A stretch of 64,000 bases of DNA from Thalassospira sp. ER-Se-21-Dark (GCF_017922435.1 NZ_VDEZ01000001.1:496001-560000); one strand, 5' to 3'. Positions 54,062-63,198 are shown, counted from the stretch's first letter. The notes: generated by a model not told the origin, from the sequence alone. Numbers and translations are program-made.

Positions 54062-54274
54062 ATCTACGTTGCGCTTTCCGGTGATGCATCTTTGATAACC
54101 GATCCCGCTTATAGACCAGTTTTTGTTTTCCTTCCAACACCTCTATCGACTATCGGACAAACAAATCCGAGAAAATAGTCATGCGACCTGATTGATCAAC
54201 GATTGCTTCAAGGGGCGTTGGGAGTTTTACCCATATAAGTTCAAGGTACTAATTAAGTTAACACCAACAAAAAA

Positions 54275-54296
54275 CGCCCCGCATTCCTGCAGGGCG
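54275..54296 (-). terminator. Terminator of phaB
   Basis: Reading the minus strand, CGCCCTGCA pairs with TGCGGGGCG (one T-G pair) around GGAA, followed by TTTTTTG. Confidence 0.85.
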
Positions 54297-54337
54297 CTTT
54301 GCTTTATCGGTGATGCTTCGCCCAATGAGCCAAAGCA

Positions 54338-55060
54338 TCAGAACATATGCTGACCGCCATTGATCGACAGGCAGGAGCCGGTGATGAAGCCGGAATTCGG
54401 GCCGCAGAGATAGAGGATCGCCTGGGCGATTTCATCGGCCTCGCCCAGTCGTCCGACCGGGATTTTGGAAATGATGCCTTCAAGCACATTTTCCGGAACG
54501 GCTGCCACCATGTCGGTATTGATATAGCCCGGTGCGATGGTGTTGACCGTAATGCCTTTACGCGCGACTTCCTGGGCCAGTGCCTTGGTAAAGCCGTGCA
54601 CGCCTGCCTTGGCAGCGGAATAGTTGGTCTGGCCCAACTGACCGGCCTGCCCGTTGATCGAGGAAATATTGACGACACGGCCAAAGCCGCGTGCACGCAT
54701 GCCTTCAAGGACCGGTTTGGTCATGTAAAAGAGCGAGCTCAGGTTGGTGTCGATCACTGCGTTCCATTGCTCGGTCTCCATCTTGTGCATGAAACCGTCG
54801 CGGGTGATGCCGGCATTGTTGATCAGAATATCAATCGGGCCGACTTCGGCTTCGACCTTGGCGATGCCAGCGGCACACGCATCGGCGTCGGCCACACTCC
54901 ATTTATAGGTCGCAATGCCGGTTTCGTCGGTGAAGGCCTTGGCGGCCTCGTCATTGCCAGCATAGTTCGCCACAACGGTGTAGCCCGCGTCCTTGAGTGA
55001 CAGACTGATTGCCTTGCCGATCCCGCGTGTTCCACCGGTTACCAGTGCTGTTTTTGTCAT
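54338..55060 (-). CDS. phaB: Acetoacetyl-CoA reductase
   Basis: NADPH enzyme that makes (R)-3-hydroxybutyryl-CoA, the monomer for PHB. The 240-residue SDR protein has VTGGTRGIGKAISL, LINNAGITRDGFMHKM, VNISSINGQAGQLGQTNYSAAKAGV with the Ser-Tyr-Lys triad, and ends in FITGSCLSINGGQHMF. These are PhaB rather than generic FabG features. It follows phaA on the same strand across a 247-nt gap with a hairpin and a TGC-rich site, so it may have its own promoter. Confidence 0.95.
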   Translation of the reverse strand: MTKTALVTGGTRGIGKAISLSLKDAGYTVVANYAGNDEAAKAFTDETGIATYKWSVADADACAAGIAKVEAEVGPIDILINNAGITRDGFMHKMETEQWNAVIDTNLSSLFYMTKPVLEGMRARGFGRVVNISSINGQAGQLGQTNYSAAKAGVHGFTKALAQEVARKGITVNTIAPGYINTDMVAAVPENVLEGIISKIPVGRLGEADEIAQAILYLCGPNSGFITGSCLSINGGQHMF

Positions 55061-55220
55061 GGTCGCCTCCCTAAACTTCGTTCATCAAACGTGTCATCAT
55101 CGCGATTTCCGTAGCTTGCCCTTCTACGACTTGCGTAACTTTAATCCATAAATTGCGTTATATACGTAACTTTATTACTTCTCCATCCTCGAATTCTACA
55201 AAAGCGCTTAGTCTTTCGTC

Positions 55221-55228
55221 GCACTGCA
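55221..55228. promoter_or_regulatory. Candidate PhaR operator upstream of phaB
   Basis: GCACTGCA (reverse TGCAGTGC), 161 nt upstream of phaB; on the minus strand the flank GAATTTGC precedes the core, as at phaA and in part at phaP. The position is far upstream, so its role is less certain. Confidence 0.4.
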
Positions 55229-55251
55229 GCAAATTCTGCATCAACGCAAAC

Positions 55252-55278
55252 GGGGCATCCCCATCAAGAGGACGCCCC
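55252..55278 (-). terminator. Hairpin between phaA and phaB
   Basis: Minus-strand GGGGCGTCC pairs with GGATGCCCC (one G-U pair) around TCTTGATGG. It has no strong T-run and could allow some read-through into phaB. Confidence 0.55.
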
Positions 55279-55307
55279 GCATATGTTATTTGCCGGCAAA
55301 AGGTCGC

Positions 55308-56480
55308 TTAGCGTTCAACGCAAAGCGCAACCCCCATACCGCCACCAATGCAGAGCGTCGCCAGACCTTTTTTGGCATCGCGTTTCTGCATTTCGTGCAG
55401 CAATGTGGTGAACACACGGGCGCCGGATGCACCGATCGGATGGCCAAGCGCAATCGCACCACCATTGACGTTCACCTTGTCGGTATCCCAGCCCATGTCG
55501 CGGTTAACCGCAATCGCCTGGGCGGCGAAGGCTTCGTTGGCTTCGATCAGGTCAAGGTCGGCTGCCGACCAGCCGGCCTTTTCAAGCGCCTTCTTCGACG
55601 CCGGGATCGGGCCGGAACCCATGATCGCCGGATCAACACCGGCCGTCGCCCAGCTTTTGATCGTCGCAAGCGGGGTCAGGCCACGCTTGGAGGCCTCAGC
55701 CGCCGACATAACAACAAGGGCGGCCGCCCCATCATTGATGCCCGATGCGTTACCAGCGGTCACCGTGCCTTCCTTATCGAAAGCCGGGCGCAGTTTGGCC
55801 ATGCCGTCGACGGTGGCACCGTGACGCGGATATTCGTCAGCATCAAAGATGGTTTCACCCTTGCGATGCGCGATGGTGACAGGCGCAATTTCATCATTGA
55901 AGCGACCGGCTTTCTGGGCGGCCTCGGCCTTGTTCTGGGAGGCGGCGGCGAATTCATCCTGCTCTTCGCGGGAGATGCCCCATTTCTTGGCAATGTTTTC
56001 TGCCGTGTTGCCCATGTGATAGCCGTTGAACGCACACCACAGGCCGTCCTTGATCATGCTGTCGATGAATTTGACATCGCCCATTTTGTGCCCGGCGCGC
56101 AGATGCGCGACATGGGTTGAAAGCGACATGTTTTCCTGACCACCGGCAACGACGATGTTGGCGTCCCCCGTCATGATCTGCTGTGCCGCAAGGGCGACGG
56201 TGCGCAGGCCCGAACCGCAAACCTGGTTGATCAGAAACGCGGTTGTACGATCAGAGATGCCCGCACCGATGGCGGCCTGGCGTGCCGGGTTCTGACCCTG
56301 ACCACCTGTCAGGACCTGACCAAGGATCACTTCGTCAACAGCATCGCCTTCGACACCTGCGCGTTCGAGTGCAGCCTTGATGGCAATAGCACCCAGATCG
56401 TGCGCCGGTGTATTGGCCAGCGTGCCACTGAATGCGCCGATTGGTGTCCGTGCGGCACCCACAATTACGACGTCGGTCAT
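55308..56480 (-). CDS. phaA: Acetyl-CoA C-acetyltransferase (beta-ketothiolase)
   Basis: Condenses two acetyl-CoA into acetoacetyl-CoA, the first PHB step. The 390-residue thiolase has the active-site Cys in [16 protein letters not shown] (near residue 90), [32 protein letters not shown] with the catalytic His, and the second Cys in [13 protein letters not shown]. It precedes phaB in the same direction. A TGC-rich site lies 88-95 nt upstream. Confidence 0.96.
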   Translation of the reverse strand: MTDVVIVGAARTPIGAFSGTLANTPAHDLGAIAIKAALERAGVEGDAVDEVILGQVLTGGQGQNPARQAAIGAGISDRTTAFLINQVCGSGLRTVALAAQQIMTGDANIVVAGGQENMSLSTHVAHLRAGHKMGDVKFIDSMIKDGLWCAFNGYHMGNTAENIAKKWGISREEQDEFAAASQNKAEAAQKAGRFNDEIAPVTIAHRKGETIFDADEYPRHGATVDGMAKLRPAFDKEGTVTAGNASGINDGAAALVVMSAAEASKRGLTPLATIKSWATAGVDPAIMGSGPIPASKKALEKAGWSAADLDLIEANEAFAAQAIAVNRDMGWDTDKVNVNGGAIALGHPIGASGARVFTTLLHEMQKRDAKKGLATLCIGGGMGVALCVER

Positions 56481-56567
56481 GAGATCCTCCGATTAATCCT
56501 GATTACGTTTCCAAAGATCGGGCGAAGGTCGTTACGAGCCTTGCTCAGATCCTGCCTCAATCTTACC

Positions 56568-56575
56568 GCGCCGCA
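56568..56575. promoter_or_regulatory. Candidate PhaR operator upstream of phaA
   Basis: GCGCCGCA (reverse TGCGGCGC), flanked on the minus strand by AAATTTGC. The same core as phaP operator 2. It lies within the 312-nt gap 56481-56792 between phaA and the DUF411 gene. Confidence 0.45.
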
Positions 56576-56752
56576 GCAAATTTCCAAGCGCTGATACCTA
56601 CCACTTTCGGGTCAGTCGAATATGTACAACTTGCAAGCGAGGAGCATCAAGGCACTCCCAGCAGGCGATACATAGAGTGTGTGCCTATAGCGGCGAGATC
56701 GCAAGCCCTGTGCGCAACTTTAAGGGCAATGTCACGCATAATTTCGCCTTAG

Positions 56753-56784
56753 AAGGCCCGGCCCCATCGTCGGGGCCGGGCCTT
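56753..56784 (-). terminator. Terminator after the DUF411 gene
   Basis: Perfect 13-bp stem, AAGGCCCGGCCCC with GGGGCCGGGCCTT around ATCGTC, just past the stop codon. Confidence 0.75.
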
Positions 56785-56792
56785 ACAGGCGG

Positions 56793-57233
56793 TTAGCGGA
56801 CGTCGTAGATCTCGGCGGTGTTGTCCTTGATCTGATAGACTTCGAACGGGGCATTCTTGACCCCGCCCATACCGGGCGAGCCCATCGGCATGCCCGGCAG
56901 GGTATATGCCTTGGCATCCGGGCGTTCTGCCAAAATGCGGTCGATGGTTTCAAACGGGACATGACCGGAAATGGCATAGCCTTCGATCATGGTCAGATGG
57001 CAGCCCTGCATTTCTTCGGGAATTCCCATCATGCGTGACATCTGAACAACCTGATCGCTTTCGATCACTTCGACCTCATAGTCCCGCGCGACAAGATAAT
57101 CGGCATAGATCGCACAGCAGCCGCAATTGGGATCCTTGTAGACTTTTGCCTGCAGGGGATTGGCGTGACTGTGGCCGGACAAACTCATCGTTGTGAGGCC
57201 AAGGGTAAGTATAAATGCAAAGAAACGTTTCAT
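56793..57233 (-). CDS. DUF411 metal-binding periplasmic protein
   Basis: The 146-residue protein has a signal peptide (MKRFFAFILTLGLTTMSLSGHSHA) and the DUF411 core: VYKDPNCGCCAIYADYL with the Cys-X-Cys-Cys site, VVQMSRMMGIPEEMQGCHLTMIEGYAISGHVP, and RPDAKAYTLPGMPMGSPGM. The Cys motif and Met residues suggest copper binding, as in CopG-like proteins, but no reaction is established. AGGATC precedes the ATG. It follows the multicopper oxidase by 41 nt. Confidence 0.87.
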   Translation of the reverse strand: MKRFFAFILTLGLTTMSLSGHSHANPLQAKVYKDPNCGCCAIYADYLVARDYEVEVIESDQVVQMSRMMGIPEEMQGCHLTMIEGYAISGHVPFETIDRILAERPDAKAYTLPGMPMGSPGMGGVKNAPFEVYQIKDNTAEIYDVR

Positions 57234-57274
57234 GGTTTTGATCCTGTCGTTTTTCGATTGCAGCTTTGGGGCGG

Positions 57275-58786
57275 TCAGGCGGTCCGGATGAAGCCGGACA
57301 TGCCGCCGAATTTGTGTTCGAGAATGTGGCAATGAAGCATCCAGTCGCCGGGATTGTCGGCAACAAAGGCGATTTCGGCCTGTTCTGCCGGGGCAAGAAG
57401 GACGGTATCCTGCCATTCCTGATAGCGGGTCGGTTGCCCGTTGCGTGAAAGCACCCGGAAGGCATGACCATGCAAGTGGATCGGATGATACCAGGCCGTC
57501 GCGTTGGTCACGGTCACGACACAGCTTTCCCCGCGGCCGAGTGAAAACAGCGGGCCGAGCTCATCGCGTTCGGGATCGCGGCCATTGACCATCCAGATGC
57601 CACCGCCGGTCATCATGCCCATCATCGATTGCGCCATGCCGCGCACCTCACCAAGGAAGCCGGCATCAATCTTGCCGGTTTCGACAAGATGGCGCAGCAC
57701 ACCACCGCCCATCATGCCGCCGGTATAAAGCAGCTGTTCGCGCCGGGCATTTTGCAGATCAGGTTCCGGTAACGGGTTATCGGGCAAGGTCATGCTGGTT
57801 TGCGCAACGTCGCTACGCACCGGATCCCCCGCGACCCGGAGGTTTGCCAACGGGTTTTCAAGCCCGTCATAGAAACGGTCGATCAGGGAAAACTGGCCAC
57901 TGGCATCAGGCGGGACATCAACAATAAAATCAGCCCGCATGCCCGGTGCGAACAAAAAGACCGGCAGGTCTGGCACATGCGGGGTGACCGGATGACCATC
58001 AAGGGCAATCAGATGCGGTGCCAAACCCGCAAAATCGATGGCAAAGACGCGCGCATTGGCGGTGTTGATCATGCGCACCCTGATCCGTTCGCCGGGGCGG
58101 ACCGAAATATCGGGATTTGCCACACCATTGATGGTGACAAGCCCGCCCAGACGCCCGGCATGACCGACATCGTGCCCGGCATTAAACACCGGATCGATTT
58201 CACCATTTTCCCCAAGACGCCAGTCATCGATCAGCCAGACAAATTCCCGATCGACGCTGAGCGGTTCGGCCTCCTCGACGATCAAGGCACCGTAAAGGCC
58301 ACGGGCAAGCTGGGTCGGTGAATTGATATGCGGATGATACCAATAGGTTCCGGCATCCCGGGCGTTAAAGCGGTAATCGAATGTGTCGCCCGGCGCGACC
58401 GGCTTTTGGGTCAGGCCGGGCACCCCATCCATGGCATTGGGAACACGCACCCCGTGCCAGTGGATGCTGCTGGGCTCTGCAAGCTGATTTTCAAAGCGGA
58501 CATGGACGTCTTCGCCCTGTTTGACGCGTAGAAGTGAGCCCGGCACCGTGCCGTTAAATGCCCATACCGGTGTTGGCATGGCACCCCCGGGGATAATGCG
58601 GGCAGTGGCGGGGGCGGCGGTTACTTGCTGGACGCCCACGGTCTCGGCGGCGTTGGCCATGCCGCGCCCAAAGCCCGGGATCATCCCGGGTAAAGTAGTG
58701 GACAGGGCCGCGGCGGTGACGCCACCGGCACCCAGCGTTTGCAAGAAACGGCGCCGTGACGGGCGCAAAGTGGAAAGGTTCTTCAT
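57275..58786 (-). CDS. Multicopper oxidase with Tat signal
   Basis: A 503-residue periplasmic enzyme with a Tat leader (TLRPSRRRFLQTLGAGG). Copper ligands are seen in HWHGVRVPNAMDG and WYHPHINSPTQLARGLYG near the N-terminus and in WYHPIHLHGHAFRVL and MLHCHILEHKFGGMSGF at the C-terminus, giving type 1, 2 and 3 sites. Family members (CueO/CopA/SufI group) oxidise Cu(I) or other substrates. A GMMGG-type Met-rich stretch near residue 380 is consistent with copper resistance. The upstream in-frame extension to 58855 is rejected because it breaks the Tat leader. Confidence 0.92.
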   Translation of the reverse strand: MKNLSTLRPSRRRFLQTLGAGGVTAAALSTTLPGMIPGFGRGMANAAETVGVQQVTAAPATARIIPGGAMPTPVWAFNGTVPGSLLRVKQGEDVHVRFENQLAEPSSIHWHGVRVPNAMDGVPGLTQKPVAPGDTFDYRFNARDAGTYWYHPHINSPTQLARGLYGALIVEEAEPLSVDREFVWLIDDWRLGENGEIDPVFNAGHDVGHAGRLGGLVTINGVANPDISVRPGERIRVRMINTANARVFAIDFAGLAPHLIALDGHPVTPHVPDLPVFLFAPGMRADFIVDVPPDASGQFSLIDRFYDGLENPLANLRVAGDPVRSDVAQTSMTLPDNPLPEPDLQNARREQLLYTGGMMGGGVLRHLVETGKIDAGFLGEVRGMAQSMMGMMTGGGIWMVNGRDPERDELGPLFSLGRGESCVVTVTNATAWYHPIHLHGHAFRVLSRNGQPTRYQEWQDTVLLAPAEQAEIAFVADNPGDWMLHCHILEHKFGGMSGFIRTA

Positions 58787-58917
58787 GAGGATGACTTTCC
58801 TGACAGATGACAGTTTCGCGGCATTGCAGATGCCGGAATGGTTGGCGCGCAGCACCGTTGTCAGAGCGCGCGCACTTGGCCGGTCTGTGGGGCAATGCCG
58901 ATACAGACCGGGTCGGG

Positions 58918-59259
58918 TCAGGAAAGAAGGCGGGGCGGGGCGATTTCCGGGCGTTGCGTAATGCCCGCAGCGCGATGGGCCACGGGCAGGATATGAAGCT
59001 GCTTGACCGAAAGGAGGATTGCCAGCGGTTCCTTACGCGCAATCACGGCCGGAACAGCACAGATGATATCGCAGGCATCAGCCACCTGTGGCGAGGTCGC
59101 GCAATCATCGCAATCAGCCATCATCTGTTCCATGGTTCCATGCGACATGCCGGCCCCTGCCATCGGCATTGCCGAGGCCGAGGCAGATATATGTGTCATG
59201 CCCGCGACCGAGGCGCCGAGCAAACACAGTGTCATGAAAATATGGAGCAGCTTGTTCAT
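58918..59259 (-). CDS. Exported Met/His/Cys-rich small protein
   Basis: A 113-residue protein with a signal peptide (LLHIFMTLCLLGASVAG) and a mature part rich in Met, His, Asp and Cys (GMSHGTMEQMMADCDDCAT and DACDIICAVPAVIA). It is placed 131 nt upstream of the multicopper oxidase on the same strand and may be co-transcribed. A copper-binding role is likely by context and composition, but I recognise no named family. Confidence 0.6.
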   Translation of the reverse strand: MNKLLHIFMTLCLLGASVAGMTHISASASAMPMAGAGMSHGTMEQMMADCDDCATSPQVADACDIICAVPAVIARKEPLAILLSVKQLHILPVAHRAAGITQRPEIAPPRLLS

Positions 59260-59334
59260 AAGCCAAAAACTATCGCGATCCGGTGGGCGCGTCCATGATC
59301 TTGATCATATCGACCGCTGACATTCACGTTGGGG

Positions 59335-59796
59335 CTAGATCGCCGGTCCGAATTCATCCTTCAGCGTTTCGGTGATGATGTAGGTGCGGTACCAGACGAT
59401 GTTGTCGTCGGCATCAAACAGCGTTTCGCAAAGGGCGGTATATTCCGCCATGTCGCGCATCTGTAAAATCATCACCCCGGTGACTTCGCCGGTGACGACA
59501 TGGCATTGACGTACAGCATCAAGTTTGCGGACCTTGCGAATAAAATCCTGCCGGAACTGATTACCGTGGCGATGGAATTCAAGATTGATCACCGCCCCCA
59601 GCGGACGTCCGACCTGGGCCGGATCAATCACCGCGACGGTTTTGCGGATCACACCTGATTGGCGCAGCTTGGCCACGCGTCGCAAACAGGCCGACGGCGA
59701 CAAGCCGATCCGGTCGGCCAGTTCGGCATTGGGGATATCGGCGTTTTCCTGCAACTGGCGCAGGATTTTGGTATCGATCTGATCCAGTTCGGGCAT
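59335..59796 (-). CDS. Lrp/AsnC-family regulator
   Basis: The 153-residue protein has an N-terminal helix-turn-helix (ILRQLQENADIPNAELADRIGLSPSACLRRVAKL) and the RAM domain (VRQCHVVTGEVTGVMILQMRDMAEYTALCETLF). ATG 59796 has GGAG upstream; the longer frame to 59892 is less likely. It is divergent from the gate-domain membrane protein, which suggests amino-acid-responsive control of export. Confidence 0.9.
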   Translation of the reverse strand: MPELDQIDTKILRQLQENADIPNAELADRIGLSPSACLRRVAKLRQSGVIRKTVAVIDPAQVGRPLGAVINLEFHRHGNQFRQDFIRKVRKLDAVRQCHVVTGEVTGVMILQMRDMAEYTALCETLFDADDNIVWYRTYIITETLKDEFGPAI

Positions 59797-59969
59797 ATCA
59801 CGCAACTCCACCGCGCCAATCAGCTTAATAACGCTTCCATATTGCACGAACATGCGCAAATACGCTGCACAAAAATCAGAAACCCGTGGCATGATCGCGG
59901 CCTTGAACGACCTTACATGCGCCTACCACGACCATTGAAACCCTCAATACCTAACCGGATTGCCGCCCC

Positions 59970-60947
59970 ATGCATCGCTATGCCTTTGACCTGATCAACC
60001 GCAGCCAGAAACTGTTCATCACCCTGATCAAGGTGATGTTGCCCGTGATGGTGATTGTCCGCATTGCCGAGGAATTCGGGGCGGTTGAACTGGTATCCAA
60101 TTGGCTGGCACCGGTGATGGCGCTGATCGGCCTGCCGCCAGAGGCCGGGCTGATCTGGGCGACCTGCGTTTTGGTCAGCATGTATGGCGCGGTCGGTGCG
60201 TTTGTCGGGCTGGCAGCGCATCTTGATATGACTGCGGCACAGCTGAGTGCGCTGTGTGCCATGATGCTGTTTGCCCATGGCCTGCCGGTCGAACAGGCGA
60301 TTGTCAAACGGGCCGGGGCCAGTTTCTGGGCGACCACCGCCCTTCGCGTCGGGGCGGCAATTGGCTATGCCGCATTGGTCACCTGGGTTAGCGACGTGAC
60401 AGGCTGGCTGTCCGAGCCGGTTGATTTTTCCTGGATGGTCGGCAGTGAAGCTGCGACCGCCGCTACCAGCGGGCTGGCCGCGTGGATGGATTGGTCCATT
60501 CAGGTGATCAAATCGCTTGTGGTAACCTTTGGCGTGATTGTCGGCTTGTTGATCCTGCTGGATATCCTGGAGAAAACCGGAATCACGGCGCGCATCACAC
60601 AGGCGATGATGCCGGTCCTGCGCATTTCGGGCATTTCGCGTGATGTGGCACCAGTGACCACCATCGGTGTGTTACTCGGCATTACCTATGGCGGGGCGCT
60701 GATCATTGATGAGGCGCGCAAGAACAATTACCCCAAACGCACCCTTTTCCTGTCGCTCAGTTGGTTGTCGCTGTCACATTCCCTGATCGAGGATACGGCG
60801 ATCATGCTGGCCCTTGGTGCGGATATCTGGGTTGTCCTTGTCGGACGCGTGATCCTGACGCTGATCATCATCGCCCTTCTGGCGCGCCTGACCCTGCGCT
60901 GGGCACCGGAGCGCGCCCAACAACTTGCCACCGAAAGTGCCGATTAA
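59970..60947 (+). CDS. Gate-domain (nucleoside-recognition-like) membrane protein
   Basis: The 325-residue protein has about 8-9 hydrophobic helices and two repeated gate-domain halves: MYGAVGAFVGLAAH near residue 70 and ITYGGALIIDEARK near 235. Such proteins resemble SpmA/SpmB or YjiH; the transported compound is unknown. It is divergent from an Lrp-type regulator, so an amino acid or related compound is possible. It converges with phaC. Confidence 0.75.
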   Translation: MHRYAFDLINRSQKLFITLIKVMLPVMVIVRIAEEFGAVELVSNWLAPVMALIGLPPEAGLIWATCVLVSMYGAVGAFVGLAAHLDMTAAQLSALCAMMLFAHGLPVEQAIVKRAGASFWATTALRVGAAIGYAALVTWVSDVTGWLSEPVDFSWMVGSEAATAATSGLAAWMDWSIQVIKSLVVTFGVIVGLLILLDILEKTGITARITQAMMPVLRISGISRDVAPVTTIGVLLGITYGGALIIDEARKNNYPKRTLFLSLSWLSLSHSLIEDTAIMLALGADIWVVLVGRVILTLIIIALLARLTLRWAPERAQQLATESAD

Positions 60948-60962
60948 AAGTGGGCTTTCGGG

Positions 60963-62168
60963 TTAGCCCGCAAGCCAATCGACCACCGGTTTCCAAGTGG
61001 ATTTTTCCGCCCGTGATCCGACCATCATGCCGATATGCCCGGCGGAGGGATGAAGTTCGGTGCGGAGATCTTCGGGGCAGGCATCAAAAAGCGCCTGCGC
61101 GCTTTCGGGTGGGACGATGCGGTCATTTTCCGGGATCACGGCCAGCACCGGGCAGGACAAATCCGCCGGGTTAATATCAATGCCGTCAATCTGCCACTGG
61201 CCCTTGGCCGGGCGGTTTTCGACATACCAGCCAATCAGGCAATCGACCGCGACCCGTCGCGGCAAGGGCACACCATCATTCAGCCAATCTTCGAGGGCGA
61301 CAAAATCCTGTGCCTTGGTTGAATCCATTGCCATGGCCTGAAAACGCCGGAATTTTTCGCCCATCATGAAGGGATCAAGGCTGGCAAACAGGCTTTGCAG
61401 CACGTCCACGGGCAAAGTGTCATGGATTGCCAGCATTTGCGGCAGCGAGGGCGCAAAGGCCGCAGCAATGCGTGACTGGGTCGGACCAGCAGCCATGAAG
61501 TCCCAAGGGGTTGCCAGCAGAACAAGCTTTGACACCTGTGCCGGATCGAGAAGTGTCGCCGCAAGGGCAACAACCCCGCCCATGCAATAGCCCACCACCG
61601 GCACCGGCCCGCCATTGATATCGGCGACGTCCTGAAGAATGGTGACCAGACGGCCAGCAACATAATCATCAAGGCCAAAGTTGGCTTCGTCCATGCCGGG
61701 ATAGCCCCATTCGACCAGAAGCGGGCGATAGCCGCATTTGGCCAGATAGCGCGCAAAGCTTCGCTTTTCATTGAGATCAAGGATATAACCGCGATTGACC
61801 AGCGACGGCACAAGCAGGACAACTTCGCCGGTTTTCGCCGCCTTGTTGTCAGACGTCGCGCCATAGTCATACACCCGTGTCGAGCCTTCCTCCCAGACGG
61901 TCGGGATATCCTTGCGGTCCTGATCACGCGGGCGGCGATAGGGATGGCGTTGATAGGCCCGCACCCCGTCATGGAACCCGGCATGGCGATCAAAGGCGAC
62001 ACGATCAAGTGCCTGTGCAACGTCATCAGGGTGATAGGCCTCAAGCTCAGCCAGAAGACTTTCCGCCTGATCCTTCAGTTCCGGCTTCCAGGGCAGCAAT
62101 TGTTTCAGAAAGATCGGCAATGCGGCGCGCGAGCTGAGCCAGCTCGTCATCTCGACTGCCAGATGCAT
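60963..62168 (-). CDS. phaC: PHA synthase catalytic subunit, class III-like
   Basis: The alpha/beta-hydrolase polymerises (R)-3-hydroxyacyl-CoA on granule surfaces. It has the nucleophile motif GYCMGG (Cys near residue 195 from this start), Asp in IPENDRIVPPE (near 349) and His in SAGHIGMMVG (near 378). The spacings of 154 and 29 residues match class III PhaC (Cys149, Asp302, His331 in Allochromatium) better than class I. At about 400 residues it is shorter than class I synthases. ATG 62168 and 62150 are both possible; each makes it overlap the upstream gene by over 100 nt. Confidence 0.83.
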   Translation of the reverse strand: MHLAVEMTSWLSSRAALPIFLKQLLPWKPELKDQAESLLAELEAYHPDDVAQALDRVAFDRHAGFHDGVRAYQRHPYRRPRDQDRKDIPTVWEEGSTRVYDYGATSDNKAAKTGEVVLLVPSLVNRGYILDLNEKRSFARYLAKCGYRPLLVEWGYPGMDEANFGLDDYVAGRLVTILQDVADINGGPVPVVGYCMGGVVALAATLLDPAQVSKLVLLATPWDFMAAGPTQSRIAAAFAPSLPQMLAIHDTLPVDVLQSLFASLDPFMMGEKFRRFQAMAMDSTKAQDFVALEDWLNDGVPLPRRVAVDCLIGWYVENRPAKGQWQIDGIDINPADLSCPVLAVIPENDRIVPPESAQALFDACPEDLRTELHPSAGHIGMMVGSRAEKSTWKPVVDWLAG

Positions 62169-62859
62169 CGGAAGCGGTCTTGGCCCCGCCCGCCTCTGAT
62201 TTTCGCGTTTTGGCGGAAGCGGTTTTTGTTTTGGCGGACTGATCATTCTTCCCCTGCCCCTTTGCAGCGTTTTTTGCGGCACGTTTGGTTTTGGAAGTCT
62301 TGTTGGCTTCATCGGCGGCGGATGTTTGTGCGCTGTCTTTATCGGATGTCTGCCCGCCAGTGTTACCGGCAGCATCCGCGACATCCGGTTCAGCTTTTGC
62401 AGTGTCTGGTTTTGGCGTCATCCCGGCCATACCAGCCATGGCAGACATATCGGGCGCAAACGGCATGCCCGCGAACGGGGATGCCGGCAGTTCGCGTGCG
62501 GCCTTGGCCATCTGATCGAGCATCGCCTGCAAAGGATTGGCCGCCGCCATGGCATCGCCCATCGGGTTGCCGATTGGATTTCCAACACCGGATGCGGGAT
62601 GCTGGCCCATCGCCATTTGACCGATCAGCTTGCCCCAGGCTTCAAAGCCTTCACCCATGCGGGTGGTATCGGCACCAAGGGATGCATAAAGGCGCCCGAT
62701 GGCACTGGCGGCATGGGCACCGTCAGCGGTTGCAGCGACCTGTTGGCGCCAGAGTTCAAGAAACTGCCGGGCAAGTTGGTCAAGCCGTTCGTCATCGGCG
62801 TCTGATGACGAAGCCCCTGTGGTTTGTGATTGGTCGGGGTCGTTCGTAGCCTTGGCCAT
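62047..62859 (-). CDS. phaE: PhaE-like PHA synthase subunit
   Basis: The 270-residue protein has a helical N-terminal part (ERLDQLARQFLELWRQQVAA; WGKLIGQMAMGQ) and a Pro/Met-rich middle. A long Ala/Lys/Ser/Thr-rich segment follows, and the C-terminal coil is LAQLARRIADLSETIAALEA, the pattern of class III PhaE. Its end overlaps the following phaC in another frame by 104-122 nt. Identity as PhaE is by gene order, overlap and architecture; low-complexity sequence makes homology hard to prove by eye. Confidence 0.6.
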   Translation of the reverse strand: MAKATNDPDQSQTTGASSSDADDERLDQLARQFLELWRQQVAATADGAHAASAIGRLYASLGADTTRMGEGFEAWGKLIGQMAMGQHPASGVGNPIGNPMGDAMAAANPLQAMLDQMAKAARELPASPFAGMPFAPDMSAMAGMAGMTPKPDTAKAEPDVADAAGNTGGQTSDKDSAQTSAADEANKTSKTKRAAKNAAKGQGKNDQSAKTKTASAKTRKSEAGGAKTASDASGSRDDELAQLARRIADLSETIAALEAGTEGSGGKSSG

Positions 62860-62995
62860 CGGCGATACCCTTATTGTTCCCAGTATTGTTCAGATGCGAC
62901 GCGTATCTGTTGGCGACCACTATAAGAGGTTGAGGGTCGCGGGAAAACGAATTCCCGTGCTGTGGCGCAACAAACGGTATCCAAAGTTGTTTTTC

Positions 62996-63003
62996 GCACT
63001 GCA
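62996..63003. promoter_or_regulatory. Candidate PhaR operator upstream of phaR, site 1
   Basis: GCACTGCA (reverse TGCAGTGC), preceded by a T-rich flank, in the 339-nt gap between phaE and phaR (62860-63198). It is identical in core to the phaP and phaB sites, so phaR is probably autoregulated. Confidence 0.5.
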
Positions 63004-63079
63004 CTTCGCGTTGAATACTGGACACATTGGAAAATTCGCGGCACTCTCACAGTCTTCTGAGCGAATGCAAAATCGAAAA

Positions 63080-63087
63080 TGCTGCGC
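63080..63087. promoter_or_regulatory. Candidate PhaR operator upstream of phaR, site 2
   Basis: TGCTGCGC followed by AACA, matching the loose core TGCNGYGC, 112 nt before phaR. Support is weaker than for site 1. Confidence 0.35.
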
Positions 63088-63198
63088 AACATCGTAAACG
63101 CAACAATGTGAATTGCCGGGGCGCAAAGCAGGTGGAACGACACCACCAGAAGGTTCGCCAGACATACGTCCGGGAAACAGGGAAGCAGGAAAGACGCC

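Noticed and set aside
62169..62384. Longer N-terminus of phaC back to 62384
   Set aside because: That extension lies inside the PhaE-like frame, is Pro/Arg-rich without PhaC similarity, and would be an out-of-frame shadow.
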